A stretch of 10,435 nt of DNA from Fen-330 sp050008465 (GTDB taxonomy: Bacteria; Acidobacteriota; Terriglobia; Bryobacterales; Bryobacteraceae). The number at the start of each line of letters is the position of its first letter. Positions within the stretch are counted from its first letter, which is position 1. Location of the stretch: contig JBEKMO010000128.1 in the NCBI GenBank assembly GCA_050008465.1, positions 1 to 10,435 on the forward strand. Reading direction: 5' to 3'. A program made the translations under genes and the position numbers. Shown here one piece after another: positions 1 to 4,937 of this stretch. The notes beneath the pieces were generated by a model. That model did no database searches. It was not told the origin of the DNA and saw only the letters and a program-made list of their open reading frames with translations.

Positions 1-1017
1 GACGTCACCAGCAACCTGGCCATCCAGACGCCGCAGGTGAACGTCACGATCGACCGCGACAAGTCCGCCGCCATGCAGGTGAACGCGCAGCAAATCGAGA
101 ACGCGCTCTACGACGCCTACGGGACGCGCTGGGTGTCCACCATCTACGCTGCCACCAACGAGTACAAGGTGCTGCTCGAACTGCTGCCCGAGTACCAGGC
201 CGACCCGCGGGCACTCTCGCTGCTGTACTTCAAGTCCAGCGCCAACCAGCTCATTCCGCTCGACACGCTGGCGCGGATCACCTCCGAATCCGGGCCGCAG
301 ACTATCAATCACTTCGGCCAGTTGCCCGCCGTGACCATCTCGTTCAATCTCAAGCCCGGGGTCTCGCTCGGCTCGACCGTCACCAGCATTAATGAGATTG
401 CCCGCCGCTCCCTGCCGGACACCATCAGCACTACCTTCCAGGGGGCCGCCAAGGCCTTCGAGAGCTCGCTCACCAATCTCTGGCTGCTGCTGGTGGTCGC
501 CATCCTGGTGGTCTACATCGTCCTGGGCATTCTCTACGAGAGCTACGTCCACCCGCTGACGATTCTTTCGGGGCTGCCCTCGGCCGGCTTCGGCGCCCTG
601 CTGACGCTGCTGGTCTTCCGCATGGACCTGAACATCTACGCCTTTGTCGGCCTCATCATGCTGATCGGCATCGTCGAGAAGAACGCCATCATGCAGATCG
701 ACTTCGCCCTGGACGCCGAGCGCAACCAGGGCATGCCGCCGCTCAAAGCCATCTACCAGGGCTGCCTGATCCGCTTCCGCCCGATCATGATGACCACCAT
801 GGCGGCCCTGCTGGGCGCGGTGCCCATCGCCCTGGGCTACGGCGCCGGCGGCGAAGCCCGCCAGCCGCTAGGCCTGGCCGTGGTAGGCGGCCTCCTGTTC
901 TCCCAAACCGTGACCCTCTACCTGACCCCCGTCATCTACACCTACATGGCCGCCGCCCTGGACTGGCTCCGCGCCCGCAAACACCCCAAGCCCGGCCCCG
1001 AGCCGGTGACGGCGTAG
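1..1017 (+). CDS. RND efflux transporter, HAE1/AcrB-type, C-terminal part (5' end outside window)
   Basis: The frame is open from base 1 to the TAG at 1015-1017, so the true start lies left of the window and about 338 codons are visible. They cover the end of the periplasmic porter/docking region and the second membrane half of an inner-membrane, proton-driven RND pump. A long hydrophobic helix at about 481-540 is followed by the GIVEKNAIMQIDFA signature at about 667-708, matching the family's G-I-V-x-K-N-A-I helix. Next comes RFRPIMMTTMAALLGAVPIAL at about 772-834 and then a GGEARQPLG loop, both classic for AcrB/HAE1 proteins. The last helix (LFSQTVTLYLTPVIYTYM) is followed by a short basic, proline-rich tail. 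The substrate cannot be told from the C-terminus. The last about 111 bp of homology recur at 3728-3838 on the other side of the restriction-modification cassette. Family assignment is very secure. Confidence 0.95.
   Translation, partial: DVTSNLAIQTPQVNVTIDRDKSAAMQVNAQQIENALYDAYGTRWVSTIYAATNEYKVLLELLPEYQADPRALSLLYFKSSANQLIPLDTLARITSESGPQTINHFGQLPAVTISFNLKPGVSLGSTVTSINEIARRSLPDTISTTFQGAAKAFESSLTNLWLLLVVAILVVYIVLGILYESYVHPLTILSGLPSAGFGALLTLLVFRMDLNIYAFVGLIMLIGIVEKNAIMQIDFALDAERNQGMPPLKAIYQGCLIRFRPIMMTTMAALLGAVPIALGYGAGGEARQPLGLAVVGGLLFSQTVTLYLTPVIYTYMAAALDWLRARKHPKPGPEPVTA
889..999 (+). repeat. Direct repeat R1, left copy (RND gene 3' end)
   Basis: This segment of the RND coding sequence aligns without gaps to 3728-3838, at a constant offset of 2839. 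I count six mismatches in 111 bp by eye (at 894, 930, 969, 984, 990 and 993), about 95% identity. Similarity stops just after 999, before the TAG stop of this copy. The two copies bracket the methyltransferase, endonuclease and Vsr genes. Confidence 0.9.
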
Positions 1018-1054
1018 GAGTGCGCCTTCGTCCGACCGGGCACGCAGAATTCTG

Positions 1055-1083
1055 TTGATTTCGCTTTTCTTTCGCCGTACAAT
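1055..1083 (+). promoter_or_regulatory. Sigma-70-like promoter for the restriction-modification operon
   Basis: TTGATT (1055-1060) and TACAAT (1078-1083) are separated by exactly 17 bp, each differing from consensus by one or two bases. The region is AT-rich compared with its surroundings. Transcription would begin near 1090, about 25 nt before the ATG at 1115. This also argues against the in-frame TTG at 1055 as the translation start, because that codon would lie inside the -35 box. Confidence 0.6.
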
Positions 1084-1114
1084 CTCCTGTAGAATTAAGA
1101 ACTGCCGATATAGG

Positions 1115-2431
1115 ATGGCTAGAGTGTCGGGAAAGCACAGACCGGTCGGCGTCGACCTGTTCGCGGGCGCGGGCGGAATGAGCCTAGGGTTCGAGCAGGC
1201 TGGGTTCGACGTCGCGGCGGCTGTGGAGTACGATCCAGTCCACTGCGCCACGCACGAGTTCAACTTCCCCAACTGCGCTACCATCTGCCGGAGCGTGGCC
1301 GACATCGACGCCACCTACATCCGCGGTGCCTCCCGAATTGGCGACGCAGGCGTAGACGCAGTGTTCGGTGGCGCGCCTTGCCAAGGGTTCAGCCTGATCG
1401 GAAAGCGCGCGCTGGACGACGCCCGGAACGCGCTCGTCTACCATTTTGTCCGGCTGGTTGTCGAACTCCGGGCGAAGTACTTCGTTTTCGAAAACGTCCG
1501 AGGCCTTACGATTGGCGAGCACCGGCGGTTCCTCGAAGAGATCATCGCGGAGTTCCGCGGAAACGGCTACCGGGTCGTGGAGGACTACTGTGTGCTGAAC
1601 GCCGCTCATTACGGCGTGCCGCAGGATCGGCATCGGCTGTTTCTACTCGGCGCGCGCAAGGGTTGTCGGCTGCCCGAGTATCCGGAGCGCACCCATCGCG
1701 CGCCTTCCGCCGACGGTCCCGAGCCGGGCGACCTGTTCTTGCGGGAAACACCCACGGTGTGGGACGCATTGCTCGATCTTCCCGAAGCGGACGACTACGA
1801 CGAACTGCTGGAACGCGATCATGTTCGTGTGCGCTTCAAGTCCCCATCGGACTACGCGACGCCGCTACGGGGTATCGAGCGCGATTCCGCCGACCTCTCC
1901 ATTCCGCGCCTGTTCGACGCCAACCTGCTTACTTCCAGTCTGCGCACCATCCATACGGAATTGTCGAGACAGCGGTTCGCCCGCACCAGGCACGGCGAGA
2001 CGGAACCGGTCAGCCGGTTCCGCAAACTCGACCCCAAGGGCATCTGCAACACGCTTCGCGCCGGTACGGCGAGCGATCGAGGGGCGTTCACGTCGCCGCG
2101 GCCGATTCATCCGTTTTCGCCTCGTTGCATCACCGTTCGCGAGGCGGCGCGCCTGCACTCCTATCCCGACTGGTTCCGCTTCCACGTCACGAAGTGGCAC
2201 GGGTTCCGGCAGATCGGCAACTCCGTTCCGCCGCTACTTGCCCGTGCTGTCGCGGGGAAGATCGTGGAAACTCTTGGATGCGCGCCGGGCAAGCCGCAAC
2301 GCCCGATCCAACTCGGCGACCAGGCATTCCTTGGGCTGGACATGTCCGAAGCTGCGGCCAAGTACGGCGTTCCGGCCGACGTCGTTCCGAAACGTATCCG
2401 TTTGGCGCCGGAGGCTCGCGCGAATGCCTGA
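1115..2431 (+). CDS. DNA (cytosine-5-)-methyltransferase, type II modification enzyme
   Basis: This 438-residue protein transfers a methyl group from S-adenosylmethionine to C5 of cytosine in a DNA recognition site, protecting host DNA from the neighbouring endonuclease. All hallmark motifs are in order: motif I DLFAGAGG (residues 14-21, SAM binding), motif IV PCQGFS with catalytic C89, motif VI ENVRG (E126), motif VIII QDRHRLF (about 170-176), then a variable target-recognition stretch, motif IX around REAARLHSYPDWF (from R342), and motif X QIGNSVPPLLARAVA (from Q366). Length is normal for the family. ATG 1115 is chosen because motif I then begins 14 residues in and the only upstream alternative (TTG 1055) falls in the promoter. 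No strong ribosome binding site precedes it. Its stop overlaps the next gene by 8 nt, indicating coupled translation. The target sequence cannot be read from the protein alone. Confidence 0.95.
   Translation: MARVSGKHRPVGVDLFAGAGGMSLGFEQAGFDVAAAVEYDPVHCATHEFNFPNCATICRSVADIDATYIRGASRIGDAGVDAVFGGAPCQGFSLIGKRALDDARNALVYHFVRLVVELRAKYFVFENVRGLTIGEHRRFLEEIIAEFRGNGYRVVEDYCVLNAAHYGVPQDRHRLFLLGARKGCRLPEYPERTHRAPSADGPEPGDLFLRETPTVWDALLDLPEADDYDELLERDHVRVRFKSPSDYATPLRGIERDSADLSIPRLFDANLLTSSLRTIHTELSRQRFARTRHGETEPVSRFRKLDPKGICNTLRAGTASDRGAFTSPRPIHPFSPRCITVREAARLHSYPDWFRFHVTKWHGFRQIGNSVPPLLARAVAGKIVETLGCAPGKPQRPIQLGDQAFLGLDMSEAAAKYGVPADVVPKRIRLAPEARANA
2410..2414 (+). promoter_or_regulatory. Ribosome binding site for the endonuclease gene
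   Basis: A perfect GGAGG lies inside the end of the methyltransferase gene, 9 nt before the ATG at 2424. It fixes the start of the endonuclease inside the methyltransferase coding sequence, although that frame stays open much further upstream. Confidence 0.75.
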
Positions 2432-3242
2432 CATCGGCACCGGCGGCACAAAGGGAAAAAAGCCCAATCGCTACGCGGCGATCGTCAAGACTGTCTTCGA
2501 CCGTCATTATCGCTCTGAGGACACCGAGTTCGAGTTCACGCGCGAAGAGTTCGTCGCCACCGCGAAACGATTGAGGATCGTCCTTCCGAAGAACCTCGGG
2601 GATCTGCCGTACACCTTCCGGTTCCGGTCGGAACTCCCGTCGGAGATCGTGGCAACCGCGCCTCCTCGAATGGAGTGGATCATCGAACTGGCCGGTCGCG
2701 GTCGTTACCGTTTTAAGCTGGCTACCATCAACAGGATCGTTCCACGCCCCGACCTCCTCGCCATCAAGATCCCCGACGCTACGCCAGAGATCGTCGCCAG
2801 CTACGCTCTCGGCGACGAGCAGGCCCTTCTTGCCAAGGTCCGTTACAACCGCCTGATCGACATCTTCCTTGGGATCGCCACCTACTCCCTGCAAAACCAC
2901 TTGCGCACAACGGTCAAGGGCATGGGCCAAATCGAGATCGATGAGATCTACGTAGGCGTGAACCGCAACGGGCAGCAGTTCGTGATTCCGGTACAGGCCA
3001 AGGGAGGCGCCGACCAGCTCGGGGTGACCCAGACCAGGCAGGACGTGGCCTGCTGCCACCAGAAGTTTCCGCGGTTGACCTGCCGGCCCGTTTCAGCGCA
3101 GTTCATCTCCGACGACGTGATCGCGTTATTCGAGCTCATCGTCGAGGGAGATGAGGTAAAGGTCGTAGAGGAAAAGCATTACCGGCTAGTGCCATCCGAC
3201 CAGATCGCAGAAGGCGATCTGAAGCTATACGCCACCAGGTAA
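2424..3242 (+). CDS. Probable type II restriction endonuclease, PD-(D/E)xK-like with a D...QxK core
   Basis: A 272-residue protein starting 8 nt before the methyltransferase stop, with a perfect GGAGG ribosome site. I do not recognise a named family, but its place between a C5 methyltransferase and a Vsr gene makes it the expected cognate endonuclease. The sequence supports this: a beta-hairpin-like stretch around IEIDEIYVGV (E171, D173) is followed by VIPVQAKGG, giving D173-x17-Q191-A-K193. A Q in place of the usual D/E before the lysine is known in Mrr-type nucleases, which carry a VQAK strand. The N-terminal part (about 1-120) is basic and contains DLPYTFRFR, perhaps for DNA contact. No membrane segment or signal peptide is visible. 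The same frame is open upstream to 1821, but that part is a shadow of the methyltransferase. Alternative: a non-catalytic accessory protein. The gene is certain; the nuclease call is likely. Confidence 0.75.
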   Translation: MPDIGTGGTKGKKPNRYAAIVKTVFDRHYRSEDTEFEFTREEFVATAKRLRIVLPKNLGDLPYTFRFRSELPSEIVATAPPRMEWIIELAGRGRYRFKLATINRIVPRPDLLAIKIPDATPEIVASYALGDEQALLAKVRYNRLIDIFLGIATYSLQNHLRTTVKGMGQIEIDEIYVGVNRNGQQFVIPVQAKGGADQLGVTQTRQDVACCHQKFPRLTCRPVSAQFISDDVIALFELIVEGDEVKVVEEKHYRLVPSDQIAEGDLKLYATR

Positions 3243-3246
3243 CACC

Positions 3247-3252
3247 GGGGAG
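3247..3252 (+). promoter_or_regulatory. Ribosome binding site for the Vsr gene
   Basis: GGGGAG sits 7 nt before ATG 3260, within the 17-nt gap after the endonuclease stop. It supports that start and co-transcription of all three cassette genes. Confidence 0.65.
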
Positions 3253-3259
3253 AATCGGC

Positions 3260-3688
3260 ATGGTGGACCACGTCTCGAAAGAGGTGCGCTCGAAGATCAT
3301 GGCCTCGGTCCGCTCGAAAGGGAACCGTACTACCGAGGTTGTGCTCGGGCGGCTGCTCTGGACGGCGGGTATGCGCGGCTACCGGAAGCATTGGCCGGAG
3401 GACGGGCGTCCGGATTTCGCCTGGCCGGGGCTGAAAGTCGCAGTATTCGTGGACGGCTGTTTTTGGCACGGTTGCACCCGCTGCAAGTACCTCCCCCGCA
3501 GTCGCGTGAAGTTCTGGCGCAACAAGATCGAAACTAATAAGAGGCGCGACCGTCGTGTGTCGAACCGGCTCCGACGCAGAGGCTGGACCGTGATCCGCGT
3601 CCGCGAATGCGGCGTTCGCCGTGAATCCACTTTGCGGAAGATCGTGCGCGTCGTCAAGAAGGCTCGCCGGGCGTCTAAGAATCGTTGA
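3260..3688 (+). CDS. vsr: Very short patch repair endonuclease (Vsr family)
   Basis: A 142-residue protein, normal length for Vsr. Vsr nicks 5' of the T in T:G mismatches produced by deamination of 5-methylcytosine at the partner methyltransferase's site, so it offsets the mutational cost of gene 1 of this operon. Family landmarks are visible: an N-terminal R-S-x-x-M-x-x-x-R segment, GRPDF with D52 (the catalytic aspartate position), VDGCFWHGC (D65 to C72, including H70), NKRRDRRV (from N93) and GWTVIRVRECGVR near the end. Cysteines C67, C72, C75 and C117 are placed to bind structural zinc. The usual W-E pair near the end is R115-E116 here, a departure at a normally conserved position. The C-terminus is strongly basic. 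It follows the endonuclease by 17 nt in the same operon. Confidence 0.93.
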   Translation: MVDHVSKEVRSKIMASVRSKGNRTTEVVLGRLLWTAGMRGYRKHWPEDGRPDFAWPGLKVAVFVDGCFWHGCTRCKYLPRSRVKFWRNKIETNKRRDRRVSNRLRRRGWTVIRVRECGVRRESTLRKIVRVVKKARRASKNR

Positions 3689-3712
3689 ACACCGTCCTCC
3701 TCCGGCCGACCC

Positions 3713-3729
3713 CCGGCGGGCTTCGCCGG
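3713..3729 (+). terminator. GC hairpin at the end of cassette 1 (weak terminator candidate)
   Basis: CCGGCG, a 5-nt loop and CGCCGG form a perfect 6-bp stem 24 nt after the vsr stop, ending exactly where the right RND-tail repeat begins. No run of T follows, so it may not terminate by itself. It could equally be a relic of the junction. Confidence 0.3.
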
Positions 3730-3838
3730 CCTGCTGTTCTCCCAAACCGTGACCCTCTACCTGACCCCAGTCATCTACACCTACATGGCCGCCGCCCTGG
3801 ACTGGCTGCGCGCCCGCAAACAGCCCAAACCGGGCCCC
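3728..3838 (+). pseudogene. RND transporter 3'-end fragment; right copy of repeat R1
   Basis: A second copy of the RND gene tail, encoding LFSQTVTLYLTPVIYTYM and a basic proline-rich end, about 95% identical to 889-999. There is no upstream RND sequence: before 3728 the similarity stops at a hairpin next to vsr. There is also no stop codon at the expected place, so the frame reads on to 4186, antisense to the next gene. It has no plausible start of its own and is a dead remnant. It marks the right end of cassette 1 and shows that the original neighbour of the RND gene was the membrane-protein gene at 3899-4372. Confidence 0.85.
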
Positions 3839-3898
3839 ACCCCTGCCACATGGCGCGGATTATCGCCACTTATTCCGAGGAAATTCGGCGGCGTGCCG

Positions 3899-4372
3899 CT
3901 AAGGCCTTCGAGCCAAAAAGGCCCGGACGGACTCAGACCTGCTCTCGCCCTGCCGGGAGACCACTTCCAGGCGGAAACTCACGTCGCTGGTGATCGGCAC
4001 GTAGACAACCGATCCGCCTCGCAACTGGCCCAGATCCACAGGCACTTCTTCCGTGTGGTCGCCGTCGGCGATGGTGAGGGTCGCTTGTTGCGCGTCCCGC
4101 ACCACATCGGCTTCCCTGTTCCACTTCAACACCAGCCGGCCGTCGGAGCGTTCCGCCTTGAGTTCCAGCGCAGTGCTCGCCGGTGAAGAAAGGGGAGGCC
4201 CAGACCACGTTCCAACGCACGCCCACAGGCCGGCGACTATCGCGATCAATGCCAGCCAAAACACTGCCGTCCTGACGTTGGTGGTGAGTCCCAGGCTCTC
4301 TTCGCGAACCGGGGGATGTTGGGGATCCCGGTCGAGCCCCATCTTTTCGGCGTCGGGTTTATGGCCGGCCAT
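3899..4372 (-). CDS. Small single-pass membrane protein with a C-terminal FN3-like beta domain
   Basis: A 157-residue protein of unknown function. It has a short polar cytoplasmic N-terminus, one clear membrane helix at about residues 35-55 (TAVFWLALIAIVAGLWACV), a linker rich in S, P and T, and a C-terminal domain (about 64-157) with alternating beta-strand patterning (LVLKWN, ATLTIADG, VVYVPI, FRLEVV) that resembles a fibronectin-III-like sandwich. The C-terminal domain should lie outside the cytoplasm. ATG 4372 has a GGAG 5-8 nt upstream in the sense direction; a second in-frame ATG (residue 11) is an alternative. It lies 42 nt downstream of the clpC stop on the same strand, so it was probably co-transcribed with clpC before cassette 2 separated them. 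Long + strand frames over this region lack such structure and are shadows. Confidence 0.75.
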   Translation of the reverse strand: MAGHKPDAEKMGLDRDPQHPPVREESLGLTTNVRTAVFWLALIAIVAGLWACVGTWSGPPLSSPASTALELKAERSDGRLVLKWNREADVVRDAQQATLTIADGDHTEEVPVDLGQLRGGSVVYVPITSDVSFRLEVVSRQGESRSESVRAFLARRP

Positions 4373-4414
4373 AGCCTGCTCCGCCCAGAGGCGGCAAGCC
4401 GCGCGGTCAGCGTC

Positions 4415-4827
4415 TCAGAACATGTACAACGGTTTTCCCGCGGCGGCTTCGCCTTCGGCCCCCACGGTGACTTCTTCGCCTTCCTTGCTTTCCTTCACCG
4501 GGCGGCAGTAGATCCCCGCGTCGTTCAGGAACACCTCCAGCTCCGACGGGCGCGGCAGCGAGCCCTGGATCGGCGCTTCCGAAAGCGGGTCCTCGATGTA
4601 CTTCTGCAAGGCCCGCCGCAGCGGCCGCGCGCCGAAGCTGCGGTCGTTGCAGGTCTTCTCCAGAATGTACCGGGCCGCGTCGTCCATCAGCCGGATCGTG
4701 ATCTGCTTGGCCACCAGGTTCTGGTTGATCTGGCCCACCATCAGCCCGATGATCTTGATCAGGTCCTCGTCGGTGAGCGACTAGAACAGGATCACCTCGT
4801 CCAGGCGGTTGAGGAACTCGGGCTTGA
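4415..4827 (-). pseudogene. clpC 3'-end fragment (broken); left copy of repeat R2
   Basis: This encodes about the last 137 codons of ClpC, matching the gene at 9882-10435 without gaps. It is cut at its 5' side at about 4827, where similarity ends abruptly, and has an in-frame TAG at 4783-4781 where the other copy has CAG (Gln). It therefore cannot make ClpC. An internal ATG could give a 108-residue piece of the C-terminal ClpB/ClpC D2-small domain, but nothing suggests that it is used. The frame from the TAG to the natural stop (4417-4415) is otherwise intact, so decay is recent or the piece still recombines with the intact gene. Confidence 0.88.
4415..4827. repeat. Direct repeat R2, left copy (about 413 bp of clpC 3' end)
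   Basis: Aligned with 9882-10294 at a constant offset of 5467, with no indels. I count 24 mismatches by eye, about 94% identity. Mismatches are unevenly spread: 10 fall within the first about 50 bp (the clpC stop end) and 14 in the remaining about 360 bp. Confidence 0.9.
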
Positions 4828-4852
4828 CTTCGCATGGGCAATGAAGTAATAA
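4824..4852 (+). promoter_or_regulatory. Candidate promoter of the signalling operon, straddling the cassette 2 border
   Basis: TTGACT (4824-4829) and TAATAA (4847-4852) are 17 bp apart. The -35 box matches consensus at 5 of 6 bases; the -10 box is weak (3 of 6). The first four bases of the -35 box belong to the clpC repeat, so the promoter would have been formed at the junction. The predicted leader is about 80 nt. Confidence 0.4.
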
Positions 4853-4895
4853 GGAGTGTGACTTGCAGCGCGCTTTGGGTATGTTGCTTGTTCCA

Positions 4896-4916
4896 CTGGC
4901 AACGCGTGAGTGCCAG
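4896..4916 (+). promoter_or_regulatory. Inverted repeat in the kinase leader
   Basis: CTGGCA (4896-4901) and TGCCAG (4911-4916) form a perfect 6-bp stem with a 9-nt loop that contains ACGCGT, just before the ribosome binding site (GAGGA, 4924-4928). It could be an operator or an RNA hairpin affecting translation. The role is unproven. Confidence 0.3.
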
Positions 4917-4937
4917 GAGAATTGAGGAACCAGACGA

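Larger units (their letters stand above)
1000..3727. other. Accessory cassette 1: restriction-modification-repair island between RND-tail repeats
   Basis: This is the segment between the two copies of the RND gene tail. It carries its own promoter and three co-directional, tightly spaced genes (C5 methyltransferase, endonuclease, Vsr), and nothing else recognisable. I found no recombinase, transposase or short terminal inverted repeats. The borders are set by where the repeat similarity starts and stops, so they are good to a few bases for the alignment but not for the historical breakpoint. That it was acquired is inferred from the gene content and the flanking duplication. Confidence 0.65.

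Noticed and set aside
1055..1114. TTG at 1055 as the methyltransferase start
   Set aside because: It coincides with the -35 box of a good promoter and adds 20 residues unlike the family; ATG 1115 places motif I at a normal distance.
1821..2423. Upstream extension of the endonuclease frame
   Set aside because: This part overlaps the methyltransferase, has arginine/serine-rich shadow composition, and a GGAGG nine bases before ATG 2424 marks the real start.
1378..2574. 398-codon open frame on the + strand
   Set aside because: It lies inside the methyltransferase in another frame and is extremely rich in R, A, P and S, as is usual for shadow frames in GC-rich DNA. The methyltransferase frame has all family motifs.
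2187..3059. 290-codon antisense frame
   Set aside because: Antisense to the methyltransferase end and the endonuclease, with no recognisable motif and no ribosome site. It is a by-product of codon bias.
3749..4186. 145-codon + strand frame
   Set aside because: It begins in the RND tail fragment and then runs antisense to the membrane-protein gene. It is only the lost-stop read-through of a pseudogene.
4053..4849. Two + strand frames of 152 and 177 codons
   Set aside because: Antisense to the membrane-protein gene and the clpC fragment, which are better supported by a transmembrane segment and by homology respectively.
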